DNA of 37,910 bases from an uncultured Alphaproteobacteria bacterium. Lineage in GTDB: Bacteria > Pseudomonadota > Alphaproteobacteria > RF32 > CAG-239. Below, in pieces: positions 23,374-31,998 of the stretch. Both the position numbers and the translations under genes were made by a program. Each line of letters begins with the position of its first letter. The first letter of the stretch is position 1. The notes under the pieces were generated by a model. It saw nothing but the letters and a program-made list of their open reading frames with translations. It was not told the origin of the DNA and made no database searches. The stretch lies in assembly GCA_944393235.1 (NCBI GenBank), contig CALXZJ010000012.1, positions 1 through 37,910 on the forward strand, in the 5' to 3' direction.

Positions 23374-24642
23374 ATGAGAAGAGTTGTGATAACCGGCTTG
23401 GGCGTTGTTTCTCCTTTGGGTCGCGGTGTTGAGCATAACTGGAAACGTTTGCTTAATGGAGAATCCGGCATTACAAAAATTGAAGATATTGATTTGAAAG
23501 ATATTCCGGTTAAAATTGCCGGTCGTGTGCCGTGGGGCGATGGCGAAGGTGAATTTAATCCGGACAGTGTTTTGCCGCCCAAAGATCAGAAAAAAAATGA
23601 CCGCTTTATCCTTTATGGCTTGGCGGCGGGCAGTGATGCTATTCGCGATGCCGGTTATGTTCCCGAAACGGAAGAAGAAAAGAATCGCTTTGGCGTGATG
23701 ATGGGATCGGGAATTGGCGGTTTGGAAACTATTTATGAAAATTCCTTATCGTTTAACGAATCCGGTATTAAACGTATTTCGCCATTTTTTATTCCGGCTT
23801 CGCTGATAAACCTGATTTCAGGAAATTTGTCAATTATGTTTGGTTTGAAAGGTCCAAATCATGCCTGTGTCACGGCTTGTTCAACCGGAACACACGCTAT
23901 TGGCGATGCGGCACGAATTATTGCCATGAATGATGCCGATGTTATGGTTGCCGGTGGTGCAGAATCGGCGGTTAATGTGTTGGGTTTGGCAGGTTTTGCC
24001 CGTATGCGTGCCATCACTTCAGATTTTAACGATGAGCCGGAAAAGGCTTCGCGCCCGTGGGATAAACATCGCAGCGGTTTTGTTATGGGTGAAGGTTCCG
24101 GTGCCGTTGTGTTGGAAGAATTAGAGCATGCTAAGAAAAGAGGCGCTAAAATTTATGCTGAGGTTATCGGCTATGGTATGAGCGGCGATGCTTATCATAT
24201 TACCGCGCCTTCCGGCGACGGGGCTTACCGTGCCATGAAGATGGCCGCAGATCATGCCAAAGAACATGGGGTTGAATTAAAAGACATCAACTATATTAAT
24301 GCACATGGTACTTCAACACCAGCCGGTGATGTCGGCGAGGCTTTGGCGGTTAAACGCCTGTTCGGTGATGATATCAAATACGTTTCGATGTCTTCGACAA
24401 AATCAGCCATCGGGCATTTGCTTGGGGCTGCCGGTGCGGTTGAGGCGGTTTATACGGTTTTGGCGCTGCGCGACCAAATTTGTCCGCCGACACTTAATTT
24501 GGAAGAAGTTGAAGACGAAGTTGCCGATATGGATTTGGTTCCGCTTAAAGCCAAAAAGCGTGAAATTAAAGCAGCTATGTCAAATTCATTTGGCTTTGGC
24601 GGCACAAACTCATCGTTGGTCTTAAAAAAGTTTGAAGAATAA
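23374..24642 (+). CDS. fabF: 3-oxoacyl-ACP synthase II (FabF)
   Basis: FabF condenses malonyl-ACP with acyl-ACP in fatty acid elongation. The Cys-His-His triad is intact: Cys169 in 'VTACSTGTHA', His311 in 'NAHGTSTPAGD', His348 in 'KSAIGHLLGAAG'. The C-terminal 'NSFGFGGTNSSLVL' is the usual ending. Length (422 aa) is typical of alphaproteobacterial FabF. AGAGGT lies upstream of the ATG. Confidence 0.97.
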   Translation: MRRVVITGLGVVSPLGRGVEHNWKRLLNGESGITKIEDIDLKDIPVKIAGRVPWGDGEGEFNPDSVLPPKDQKKNDRFILYGLAAGSDAIRDAGYVPETEEEKNRFGVMMGSGIGGLETIYENSLSFNESGIKRISPFFIPASLINLISGNLSIMFGLKGPNHACVTACSTGTHAIGDAARIIAMNDADVMVAGGAESAVNVLGLAGFARMRAITSDFNDEPEKASRPWDKHRSGFVMGEGSGAVVLEELEHAKKRGAKIYAEVIGYGMSGDAYHITAPSGDGAYRAMKMAADHAKEHGVELKDINYINAHGTSTPAGDVGEALAVKRLFGDDIKYVSMSSTKSAIGHLLGAAGAVEAVYTVLALRDQICPPTLNLEEVEDEVADMDLVPLKAKKREIKAAMSNSFGFGGTNSSLVLKKFEE

Positions 24643-24658
24643 ACGACAGTTGTTTGGG

Positions 24659-24703
24659 AAAAAACCTGTTCTTAGATGATAAAACTAAGAACAGGTTTTT
24701 TAT
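24659..24703. terminator. Strong terminator after fabF
   Basis: A perfect 17-bp stem (24659-24675 with 24685-24701) has A on the 5' side and T on the 3' side, so it can act on both strands. The gap from here to 24855 shows nothing recognisable. Confidence 0.88.
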
Positions 24704-24854
24704 TGCTCTGTATATCGGTATGCTCCTGCTACACTTTTTTGTTACATCTGTGCTGTGGTAATGACACAAAGGTTTAAGGGTTTGTTGAATGCTTGGGGAA
24801 GAGATGCCTTATCCTCGGTGTTTTCAACACCTCGGAAGCATGACGTTCCTCTCT

Positions 24855-25124
24855 GTTACGCCACCGACGCGCGGTAGTGCGGCGCTCAAGGCGTCTATCG
24901 CACTTCGCTTTTCTGTCACGCCTTGATAGTGCGTAAGTACTCGAGGTTAGGCGTCTATTGCCCGTTTGGAGAAGAGCCCCCTAAACTCGCCGACGTTGTC
25001 GGCTCATGGGGTGACGGGATGTACGGGGTTGTCAGCAGTGGCATGACAGTAAAGCGCATATTGCTTCTACCGGTAGAAACTTATCCCCACCAGACTCTTT
25101 AAAATTGCAAAAAAAAAAACGGTT
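24855..25124 (+). repeat. Dispersed intergenic repeat, copy B (upstream of the second pilin)
   Basis: This is an inverted copy of 2806-3030. The end block 25081-25124 is nearly identical to 2848-2806 (a single homopolymer difference), and several patches farther out match. Copy B has an insert relative to copy A that includes the palindrome GCCGAC-GTT-GTCGGC (24989-25003). Part of that insert is also found in copy C (16838-17000). The homopolymer end lies 48 bp before the start of the pilin gene at 25172, the same orientation relative to the gene as copy A. Confidence 0.75.
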
Positions 25125-25171
25125 TAAAGTAGAGTTTAAATCATGATTTTTTATATTTTGGGGAGAAAATT

Positions 25172-25762
25172 ATGCGTGAAAACGGTAGAAGTATGGTGGA
25201 AATGCTCGGCGTGCTGGCAATTATCGGCGTTTTATCGGTCGGGGCAATTGCCGGTTATTCCAAGGCGATGATGAAATATAAACTCAATAAACAAAGCGAA
25301 CAAATAAATCAGATTATGATGGCGTTGGTTGAATATAAATCCGTTTTTGCATCGTCTGTTCTTAATCAATCTCTCGTGCCGCTTTTTAAAAAGCTTAATG
25401 CTATTCCTACTGAGATGATTAAAGCTAATGAAGAGGATATTCATGATGTTTTTGGGCTTAAAGTTGATATCATACGGCAAACCAATGCAGGTAACGAAGA
25501 GCTTGTATATTTATTTTTTAGCTTTACGGGACATTCAAACGAAAATCATGTCATTTGCCGCAATATTTTGGAAAATTTTAAAGGATATGTGGCGGAACTT
25601 AATTCTCTCGGGGTTAATTCGGGAACAGAAGATGCTTTTAGCCAATCAGAGTGGTATTCTAAACAAAAAATAGTGACAATGGATGTGCAAGCCATGCAAT
25701 CACTTTGTGAAAAATGTGATAGTGACTGGTGTAATGTTGCCGCGTCATTTTCATTGTCGTAA
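25172..25762 (+). CDS. Type IV pilin-like (prepilin) protein, second copy
   Basis: The 196-aa protein begins with a class III leader and 'GRSMVEMLGVLAIIGVLSVG', almost the same ~35 residues as the pilin at 16017. After that the two diverge. The globular part has 'IPTEMIKANEEDIHDVFGLK', a Cys in 'HVICRNI' and a late cluster 'LCEKCDSDWC'. The shared N-termini differ mainly at synonymous codons, so the similarity is kept by selection and not recent copying. GGGGAG precedes the ATG. No pilus assembly genes are nearby. Repeat copy B lies just upstream. Confidence 0.8.
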   Translation: MRENGRSMVEMLGVLAIIGVLSVGAIAGYSKAMMKYKLNKQSEQINQIMMALVEYKSVFASSVLNQSLVPLFKKLNAIPTEMIKANEEDIHDVFGLKVDIIRQTNAGNEELVYLFFSFTGHSNENHVICRNILENFKGYVAELNSLGVNSGTEDAFSQSEWYSKQKIVTMDVQAMQSLCEKCDSDWCNVAASFSLS

Positions 25763-25787
25763 AGTAAACAGACATTTAGTTTAAACA

Positions 25788-25816
25788 TAAAAAAAACGCC
25801 CCTCAATATGGGGCGT
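25788..25816 (-). terminator. Terminator after rpmE
   Basis: ACGCCCC (25796-25802) pairs with GGGGCGT (25810-25816). On the minus strand it is followed by eight T. It lies between the convergent pilin and rpmE genes. Confidence 0.8.
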
Positions 25817-25838
25817 AATTTTATAATAAGCAGATTGT

Positions 25839-26081
25839 TTAGTTAGATGTGCTGGTATCTGTTTTAATACCAAAACCTGCGTACTTGGTATTAAATTTGG
25901 ATACCTGACCACCAGTATCAACCATGCGGTGAATACCCGTCCAAGCCGGATGAGATTTGGGGTCGATTTCCAAATTCATCTTGGCGCCTTCTTTGCCCCA
26001 GGTTGTTCTGACTTTGTGTTCCGAACCATCGGTCATGACATAGGTAATCTCATGATAATCCGGATGAATGCCTTTTTTCAT
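25839..26081 (-). CDS. rpmE: 50S ribosomal protein L31
   Basis: L31 bridges the subunits near the central protuberance. '[20 protein letters not shown]' and '[20 protein letters not shown]' are family signatures. It lacks the four zinc-binding Cys of type A L31, so it is the cysteine-free form. I start at 26081, after GGAGAAATAAAA. An in-frame ATG at 26102 would include that ribosome site. 80 aa. Confidence 0.95.
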   Translation of the reverse strand: MKKGIHPDYHEITYVMTDGSEHKVRTTWGKEGAKMNLEIDPKSHPAWTGIHRMVDTGGQVSKFNTKYAGFGIKTDTSTSN

Positions 26082-26166
26082 TTTTATTTCTCCACTTTTC
26101 AAACTTTGCTAAATTTTAAGCCCTTATACCTTAATCAAAATAAATTATCAAGAGTTTTTTTAACAT

Positions 26167-26967
26167 TTATTTAAAAATTTCCGCAACTTTCGGACTTAGG
26201 TTAAAATTAGATGCCGTTAGATTGCCGTTTTTGAAAATTTCTTTTAAATCTTCAACCCGCATATCTTTTTGTGCCATGCCGCGAACGGCGCCGCCGGCTT
26301 CTTTGACCAACAACAAACCGGCTGCCATGGAACAAACATGATTGTTCAGGCTCAATGAAGCATCGTATTTGCCGCCGGCTAAATAAGCCAAATCAAGCGC
26401 AATGCAGCCGCTTATGCGCAAATTACCCGTTTTTTTCAAAATGGCGGCATGCAATTTGGCAGCATCGTTGCTGTTTTCCTGATAACCGCCGGTGCTGCTG
26501 ATGAGCGCACCTTCAAGTTCTTTGGCGGCAGAAACACGTAAACGCTCATGGTTGCGGTAGCCTTCCTTGTAAGCGCCTTTTCCTTTTTCGGCAAAGAAAG
26601 TTTCATCACGCGCCGGATTGTAAACCACGCCGCAAACCAAAACGTCATTTTCAACCAAAGCAACAGAAACCGCAAATTCCGGATTACCGTGGGCAAAGTT
26701 GATTAAACCCTCAATCGGGCTGACGGCAAAATACGCAGCGCCGGAAACTTTGTCGTTCGGGGTATAAACCGGAATGTCCGGTCGGATTTTGCCTAATTCG
26801 ACTTTCAAATTTTTCTCAATCCGGCTATATGAATTGAACACAAAATTCTTGTTGCCGCGAATGGAGTTTTGCAGTTGTTCAAGCTCGCTGAAATCACGAT
26901 CCAATGACGAGGCGGATTTTTTGACCGCCCCGACAACCGCTGTCAGCAAAGGGGAAATATACGACAT
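26167..26967 (-). CDS. suhB: SuhB-like inositol monophosphatase family protein, probably catalytically inactive
   Basis: Overall fold markers of the IMPase/SuhB family are kept: 'AHGNPEFAVSVALVENDVLV', 'GVVYNPARDETFFAEKGKGAY' and the 'AAGLLLVKEAGGAVRG' ending of the family. The metal-binding residues are not. The DPxDGT motif reads 'SPIEGL' at residues 83-88. The usual glutamate pair before it is absent, with 'PVYTPND' at about 66-72. The WDxAAG aspartate is Cys212 in 'HVCSMAAG'. A phosphatase role is therefore unlikely. E. coli SuhB also works in rRNA antitermination without catalysis. The stop of efp overlaps this start (TAATG). 266 aa. Confidence 0.85.
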   Translation of the reverse strand: MSYISPLLTAVVGAVKKSASSLDRDFSELEQLQNSIRGNKNFVFNSYSRIEKNLKVELGKIRPDIPVYTPNDKVSGAAYFAVSPIEGLINFAHGNPEFAVSVALVENDVLVCGVVYNPARDETFFAEKGKGAYKEGYRNHERLRVSAAKELEGALISSTGGYQENSNDAAKLHAAILKKTGNLRISGCIALDLAYLAGGKYDASLSLNNHVCSMAAGLLLVKEAGGAVRGMAQKDMRVEDLKEIFKNGNLTASNFNLSPKVAEIFK

Positions 26968-27530
26968 TATTTTGCTCTTTCGACATAGTTGGCTTCAGAA
27001 GTCCCGACCACGATTTTATCGCCGGCACCGATAAAGGGCGGAACCATCACCCGCACGCCATTATCTAAGATGGCAGGTTTATAAGAAGATGCTGCGGTTT
27101 GACCTTTGACGACCGGTTCGGTTTCAACCACCGTGCAAGTTACCTGCAGCGGCAATTCAACAGAAATCGGGCGGCCGTTGATGTGAGCAATACGCACGTT
27201 CATACCGTCGGTTAAAAACGGACGAGAATCGCCTAAAATATCGGTCGGCATGGTGAATTGTTCAAAAGTTTCGCTTTCCATAAAGGTCAAGCCGTTAGAA
27301 TCTTCAAATAAAAATTGGCAGTCTTTATCTTCAACCATCATTTTTTCAACCGTGTCTTCAGTGCGGAAACGTTCGTTGGTTTTGGTGCCTTCTTCAACCG
27401 CTTTCATTTCCACCTGCATAAAGGCGCCGCCTTTGCCGGGTTTGATATGTTGAGCTTTGGTGATGGTCCAGGGTTTGCCTTTGTATTCAATAACCCAGCC
27501 AATTCTGATTGATCCTGCGAGTTGTTTCAT
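26967..27530 (-). CDS. efp: Translation elongation factor P
   Basis: EF-P rescues ribosomes stalled at polyproline stretches. The modifiable tip is 'HIKPGKGGAFMQV', with Lys at the usual position. The KOW-like first domain and the OB domains ('VELPLQVTCTVVETEPVVKGQTA', quoted in part as 'LPLQVTCTVVETEPVVKG') follow. Length (187 aa) is typical. No modification enzymes (EpmA/EpmB) are in the window. It is coupled to the suhB-like gene. Confidence 0.96.
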   Translation of the reverse strand: MKQLAGSIRIGWVIEYKGKPWTITKAQHIKPGKGGAFMQVEMKAVEEGTKTNERFRTEDTVEKMMVEDKDCQFLFEDSNGLTFMESETFEQFTMPTDILGDSRPFLTDGMNVRIAHINGRPISVELPLQVTCTVVETEPVVKGQTAASSYKPAILDNGVRVMVPPFIGAGDKIVVGTSEANYVERAK

Positions 27531-27600
27531 TTATATATCTCCGTATTTACAATTTTAGAATGATTAATTTTTTGTTTGTGAGCGCAACATACTCTAAACT

Positions 27601-28119
27601 TTATTGATTGGCAACAAAAATTTTATATTTTGTGTCATCCAAAATCACAAAATCGGTTTTAAAGCTTAAAAAATCGACCTCATCTTGCGGAATAAGCGCG
27701 GATTGAATCAAGAAAAATTCATTATACCAATCGGTTAAATCGCGGATTTTTTCCTGTCCGTCGGTCCAGACTTTAAACGCCACAAAATCCGGTTCGCATT
27801 CGGAAGCCAGCATCGCCTCATGACGACGGTTGCGGCAGATAATGCCGGTAAATTTGTTTTTAAGTCCGGAAGTTTCTTTTTTGAAATCAGCGGCAAGGTT
27901 TTCAGATTTTGATAAATCCAGTAAGACACCGTCTAATCCAAATTTTAGGCAGTCTTCTGCAGTTTGGGTAAGTATGATTTTATTTTCTGTGCGGGCACGA
28001 GCCGTAAATTTATTTATAAAATCTGCCGGCAAGTTTGCTGAAAGAATAAAACATTCTAATTCAGCGTGTGTCAGAAGGTCAAAATCTGCTTTGGTTATGA
28101 TGATTATAAATTTTTGCAT
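27601..28119 (-). CDS. Degenerate thiamine-phosphate-synthase-like (ThiE fold) protein
   Basis: The 172-aa protein reads like a TIM-barrel ThiE relative: 'AEDCLKFGLDGVLLDL' and 'GIICRNRRHEAMLASECEPD' line up with the ThiE blocks that bind the pyrophosphate and pyrimidine. The canonical G-x-S-x-H and G-P-x-F-x-T-x-T-K segments are changed or missing, and the protein is shorter than ThiE (about 210 aa). Synthesis of thiamine phosphate is therefore doubtful. A ThiE-like gene in this neighbourhood next to efp is seen in other alphaproteobacteria, to my knowledge. I start at 28119; no clear ribosome site is seen, so the start is uncertain. Confidence 0.5.
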   Translation of the reverse strand: MQKFIIIITKADFDLLTHAELECFILSANLPADFINKFTARARTENKIILTQTAEDCLKFGLDGVLLDLSKSENLAADFKKETSGLKNKFTGIICRNRRHEAMLASECEPDFVAFKVWTDGQEKIRDLTDWYNEFFLIQSALIPQDEVDFLSFKTDFVILDDTKYKIFVANQ

Positions 28120-28192
28120 AATTTTTGATTGTATCTTGTCAAATGTTAGAAACCTTATTATTATCATCCAATATAGCAAAATCGGAAGAAAA

Positions 28193-28432
28193 ATGTCAAT
28201 GGATAAGGAAAAATTCAGCCAAACTGCCGAGGCTCTAGAAAAACTTGGTCAAGCATTGGCGCAGCTTAAGCAAGAAACAGAATATAAAAAGAGTGTTTAT
28301 GAACAACAAAAACAAACGGTTGATAATGGCTCGGCTGTTTGTTTTGACGATTGGGTCGGCAAAATTTCTGAAATTGTTAAAAAAATAGATATGGTATTGG
28401 AAGAAGATGGCGCAAATAGTTATCACAATTAA
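28193..28432 (+). CDS. Small coiled-coil protein upstream of zapA (DUF4164-like)
   Basis: The 79-aa product is rich in Glu, Lys and Gln and should form a coiled coil (about residues 5-45). Small coiled-coil proteins of the DUF4164 type are often encoded just before zapA in alphaproteobacteria, and this is the basis of the tentative name. GGAAG lies 5 nt before ATG 28193. The end overlaps zapA by 26 nt in another frame, which suggests coupling. It may modulate ZapA or FtsZ, which is inference. Confidence 0.6.
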   Translation: MSMDKEKFSQTAEALEKLGQALAQLKQETEYKKSVYEQQKQTVDNGSAVCFDDWVGKISEIVKKIDMVLEEDGANSYHN

Positions 28433-28787
28433 TTCACGCGAATATGCCGTGGCTTGCGATGATGGGCAAGAGCGTTATATGCTGCAATTGGCGCGTATTT
28501 TGGATGAAAAAGCGCGGCAATTAACCGCCGGCGGGGGGCAAATCAATGAAAATATGCTTTTGGCTATGGTGGGGCTCTTGGTTGCTGATGAATTAATGGA
28601 AGCTAGAAAAGAATTGAGCGCTCTTAAAGACGATGCAAATCAAAGGACGAATCCGCAGGATAAACATGTGACTGACCATGTGTCTGAAACGGCAGATTTA
28701 CACATGTTAGACGGTGAAATTGCGGTGGCTTTAAATGAAGTCACAGCACAAATAAAAATGCTTGCAAATGAAATAAAATCAATGTAG
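28407..28787 (+). CDS. zapA: Cell division protein ZapA
   Basis: ZapA cross-links FtsZ filaments at the Z-ring. The N-terminal 'VTINSREYAVACDDGQE' is the beta-domain signature. 'LQLARILDEKARQL' and 'NENMLLAMVGLLVADELMEA' are the helical blocks, and the C-terminal region (about 70-125) is coiled coil. Length is 126 aa, within family range. It is followed at 28807 by a 6S-like RNA, the zapA-ssrS order seen across many proteobacteria. Confidence 0.88.
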   Translation: MAQIVITINSREYAVACDDGQERYMLQLARILDEKARQLTAGGGQINENMLLAMVGLLVADELMEARKELSALKDDANQRTNPQDKHVTDHVSETADLHMLDGEIAVALNEVTAQIKMLANEIKSM

Positions 28788-28806
28788 TATACATTACATA
28801 AGAATA

Positions 28807-28956
28807 GGCTGTCTGGCACGTCTTATCCCGCATTGGTCTATCCGAGCCAACAGTATATTATTAGGGAACTGTCACTGTTCAGATCGTGGTCTGATTATAT
28901 GGTGCCCACCTTGGTCAAGCGGTTCGATATGAAATGTAATAAACGACCAGACGGCT
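28807..28956 (+). ncRNA. ssrS: 6S RNA (SsrS)
   Basis: 6S RNA binds the housekeeping RNA polymerase and mimics an open promoter. The call rests on position directly after zapA, on size (about 150 nt), and on a closing stem GCTGTCTGG (28808-28816) with CCAGACGGC (28947-28955). The distal part contains 'CACCTTGGTCAAGCGGTTCG', which resembles the 3' half of other 6S RNAs. A T run follows the closing stem directly, and a terminator follows at 28961. Exact ends are approximate. The fau/ygfA gene that often follows is absent. Confidence 0.75.
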
Positions 28957-28960
28957 TTTT

Positions 28961-28989
28961 AAAACTCCCTCAATTCAGGGAGTTTTTTT
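28961..28989 (+). terminator. Terminator after 6S RNA
   Basis: AACTCCCT (28963-28970) pairs with AGGGAGTT (28977-28984), followed by seven T. Confidence 0.85.
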
Positions 28990-29110
28990 GTGGTCTGCTA
29001 AAATGTCAAGAATTTGTGCTAAAACAAACAATAATTTGTCGGTGAAAATGATTAAAGACTTGCGTTAGACTAAAAATATTATATTTTAGCAGTAATGAGA
29101 GCGAGGCTTT

Positions 29111-29833
29111 ATGAATACAAAATATAAACGTATCTTGGTTTTGACCGGTGCCGGCGTTTCGGCCGAATCCGGTTTGGCAACGTTTCGGGATGCCGATGGC
29201 TTGTGGAACAATCATAAGGTGGAAGATGTGGCAACAATTGAAGCGTTTGAGCGCAATCCGGAATTTGTTCACCAGTTTTATAACGAGATGAAGCCTGAGC
29301 TTTTGAAGGCAAGACCGAATCCGGCGCACCTGGCGTTGGCAAAACTTGAACAAGAATATTCGGGCGAGGTGAATATTATCACACAAAACGTTGATACGCT
29401 GCATGAAAAAGCCGGAAGTCGAAAAGTGTATCATATTCATGGACAGATTAATCAAGCCGTATGCTTGAATTGCGGGCAAATTCTGGAGACCTGGGATGAT
29501 GTTGATACCCAAACCGTTTGCCCGCATTGCGGTGTCAGCGGCATGATGAAGCCGAATATTGTCTTTTTCGGGGAAGCGTTGTTGTGTATGGATAAAGTAC
29601 AAAAACTGCTTGCAGAATGTGATTTGTTTGTGTCTGTCGGCACGTCGGGTGTTGTGTATCCGGCGGCGGGTTTTGTGCAAACAGCTAAATATTACGGTGC
29701 TGAAACTTATGAGTTTAATTTAGAGGCGGCGTCTAATAACTATTTGTTTGATAAACATGTTTATGGTAAATGCGGTGAAACACTGCCGGTATTTGTTAAT
29801 GAACTTTTGGCGGAAACGAAAGAAAGTGAGTAG
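29111..29833 (+). CDS. cobB: NAD-dependent protein deacylase (sirtuin, CobB-type)
   Basis: This is a SIR2-family enzyme that removes acyl groups from lysine using NAD. The NAD motif 'TGAGVSAESGLATFRDADGL', 'TQNVDTLHEKAG', catalytic His110 in 'YHIHGQ', and the zinc Cys118, Cys121, Cys137 and Cys140 are all present. In E. coli CobB a Tyr-x-x-Arg pair gives desuccinylase activity; here the same stretch is 'FYNEM', keeping Tyr57 but with Met60 in place of Arg. Deacetylation may thus dominate. It is 240 aa and is followed after 3 nt by sppA. Confidence 0.93.
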   Translation: MNTKYKRILVLTGAGVSAESGLATFRDADGLWNNHKVEDVATIEAFERNPEFVHQFYNEMKPELLKARPNPAHLALAKLEQEYSGEVNIITQNVDTLHEKAGSRKVYHIHGQINQAVCLNCGQILETWDDVDTQTVCPHCGVSGMMKPNIVFFGEALLCMDKVQKLLAECDLFVSVGTSGVVYPAAGFVQTAKYYGAETYEFNLEAASNNYLFDKHVYGKCGETLPVFVNELLAETKESE

Positions 29834-29836
29834 ATT

Positions 29837-31618
29837 ATGAGCGACGAAGATGAAAAAAAGAAATTAGGGTTGAACTTGATTTTTAAAACCATCGTGTACG
29901 CATTTGCCGTGTTTGGGGTTTTGTTTATTTTAATTTTGTTGGGCATCTTGGGAATTATGAGTCCGGTTAATGTAGCGGTCAATATTCCGGAAAAAACTGT
30001 TTTGGCGGTTGATTTTGATGTGCCTTATGCCGAAGTTCGCGGTGATGATTTTTTTGCCGAGTTTACCGATGTGCCGGTTTATTCTTTTTTTGATTTGATC
30101 AGAGCGATTAACGCTGCAGCTGATGATGAGCGGGTTAAGGCGCTGGCGGCAACAGTCAATGTTTCGTCGTTGGGGTTGGCTCAGATACAAGATGTGGTGA
30201 CGGCAATAGAATTTTTTAAAAGCAGGGGCAAAGAGGTTTATATCCATTCAAACAGCATGGGAGCGTTTGGCGGCGGCACTAAAGAGTATTATCTGGCTTC
30301 CGCTTTTGATAAAATTTGGCTACAATCTGCGGCAAGTATCGGTATGACCGGTGTGCATATTGAAGTGCCGTTTTTTAAGAATTTGTTGCAAAAAATCGGC
30401 GTCGAGCCGGAATTTTACGCCCGCCGCGAATATAAAACGGCGGCAGAATCTTTAATCAGCAGTGGTTTTACGCCGGCACACAAAGAAGAAATGTCTAAGC
30501 TTGGTTCGGGATTGTTTAGTCAGTTGGCGGAAGGTATTGCTCAAGCGAGAGGTTTGGAAGTTGGAGAAGTGAAGAACATTATTGATAAAGCGCCGATTTT
30601 CGGACAAGAGGCTGTTGCAGAATATAAATTGGCGGATAAAATCGGATATAAACAAGATATGGAAGAAGAACTTGCCGAAAAATATGATGCTGAAATTATG
30701 GATATCAATGATTATATGTATGCGGTTGATGATTATCCGGGAGGTGATTTGCCGCAGGTGGCTTTTCTGGCTTTGGAAGGCTCAATTGAAAGCGGGCAGA
30801 GTTTTAATAATCCGGTGCGGGAGGCAATTATCGGTTCGGAAACGGTGCGCAGTCAGCTTGAGGAATTGGGTGAATTGGAAAATTTACGGGCGCTTATTGT
30901 GCGAATTAATAGCCCCGGCGGGGATTATGCCGCGTCTGATGAAATTTTTCATGCTTTGAAAAAGTTTAAACAGGATAAAAAAATCCCGATTGTGGTTTCT
31001 ATGGGCGATTATGCAGCTTCCGGTGGGTATTTTATTGCGTTGGCGGGGGATTATATTGTTGCCGAACCGGCGACAATAACCGGTTCCATCGGGGTCTTGG
31101 GCGGTAAGGTTGTGCTTAGTAAGTTATGGAAAAAGTTAAATATCAACTGGGAAGAACTTAACTACGGAAAAAATGCCGGGATTTTGAGCGTCAATCATAA
31201 ATTCGGACCGGAAGAAAGAAAGCTGTTCAATACTTCGCTGGATATGGTTTATGACGATTTTACCCTTAAAGTGTCTGAAGAGCGTAACATAGACAAGGTT
31301 GAAGATATTGCCGGCGGTCGGGTTTGGCTCGGACAAGACGCGGTAGAAAATGGTTTGGTTGATGAATTGGGTGGAATTGAAACGGCTTTAAAAAAAGCTA
31401 AAGAATTGGGCGGTATTATTCCCGGTGCAAATTTTGGCTTGATATATTATCCGCGCCGACAAAGTTTTCAGGAAAAATTGGCTGGCTTTTTGGAAAACGG
31501 TGGTGGTTTGCCGGCAATTAAAGTTTTGGAAAACAGCGGTATAAATATGGATGAATTCGGGCTTTTGCAACGTTTGCAATATGATGCGGCATTGCCGCCG
31601 TTCAAGCTTGAAATGTAA
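29837..31618 (+). CDS. sppA: Signal peptide peptidase SppA (67K type)
   Basis: SppA degrades signal peptides left in the inner membrane. A cytoplasmic N-terminus and one membrane helix (about 17-42) are followed by two tandem S49 domains. The catalytic dyad is Lys200 ('RREYKTAAESL') and Ser395 ('DYAASGGYFIAL'), matching the E. coli arrangement with Lys in the first domain and Ser in the second. Length (593 aa) fits the long form. It is transcribed with the sirtuin gene. Confidence 0.94.
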   Translation: MSDEDEKKKLGLNLIFKTIVYAFAVFGVLFILILLGILGIMSPVNVAVNIPEKTVLAVDFDVPYAEVRGDDFFAEFTDVPVYSFFDLIRAINAAADDERVKALAATVNVSSLGLAQIQDVVTAIEFFKSRGKEVYIHSNSMGAFGGGTKEYYLASAFDKIWLQSAASIGMTGVHIEVPFFKNLLQKIGVEPEFYARREYKTAAESLISSGFTPAHKEEMSKLGSGLFSQLAEGIAQARGLEVGEVKNIIDKAPIFGQEAVAEYKLADKIGYKQDMEEELAEKYDAEIMDINDYMYAVDDYPGGDLPQVAFLALEGSIESGQSFNNPVREAIIGSETVRSQLEELGELENLRALIVRINSPGGDYAASDEIFHALKKFKQDKKIPIVVSMGDYAASGGYFIALAGDYIVAEPATITGSIGVLGGKVVLSKLWKKLNINWEELNYGKNAGILSVNHKFGPEERKLFNTSLDMVYDDFTLKVSEERNIDKVEDIAGGRVWLGQDAVENGLVDELGGIETALKKAKELGGIIPGANFGLIYYPRRQSFQEKLAGFLENGGGLPAIKVLENSGINMDEFGLLQRLQYDAALPPFKLEM

Positions 31619-31704
31619 GATTTTGTGCTTGCAAAAAAATGTTCGTGCTGTTAAAACAAAACGCAAAAGTTTTTGATGTTTTTTATAAAGATTAAGAGGC
31701 TAGT

Positions 31705-31992
31705 ATGTCAATAAGCAATGAAACGGTTGAAAAAATCGCGTCTTTGTCCAAGCTTAAAATTGATGAAGGCAAGCTTGATGAAACACGCAATGAATTTAAT
31801 AAAATCCTTGATTGGATGGCTCAGCTTGATGAGGTTGACACCGATGGTGTCGAACCGCTGGTATCGGTTAATGCACAAAATTTGGTATGCCGCGAAGATG
31901 TGGTGACCGATGGCAACAAAAAGGCAGAAATTCTGGCTAATGCGCCGGCAAGCGAGTTTGGCTATTTTTCAGTGCCGAAGGTTGTGGAGTAA
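31705..31992 (+). CDS. gatC: Asp/Glu-tRNA amidotransferase subunit C
   Basis: GatC stabilises the GatA-GatB complex that amidates misacylated Asp-tRNA-Asn or Glu-tRNA-Gln. 'NETVEKIASLSKLKIDEGKL' and 'LVSVNAQNLVCREDVVTDGN' (family wording '...R.D.V..') are diagnostic. It is 95 aa. AAGAGGC precedes the ATG. First gene of gatC-gatA-gatB. Confidence 0.93.
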   Translation: MSISNETVEKIASLSKLKIDEGKLDETRNEFNKILDWMAQLDEVDTDGVEPLVSVNAQNLVCREDVVTDGNKKAEILANAPASEFGYFSVPKVVE

Positions 31993-31998
31993 AGAAAA

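Noticed and set aside
24700..25130. CRISPR array or transposon in the gap before the second pilin
   Set aside because: There are no regularly spaced direct repeats and no transposase frame or terminal inverted repeats; only the dispersed repeat and small palindromes.
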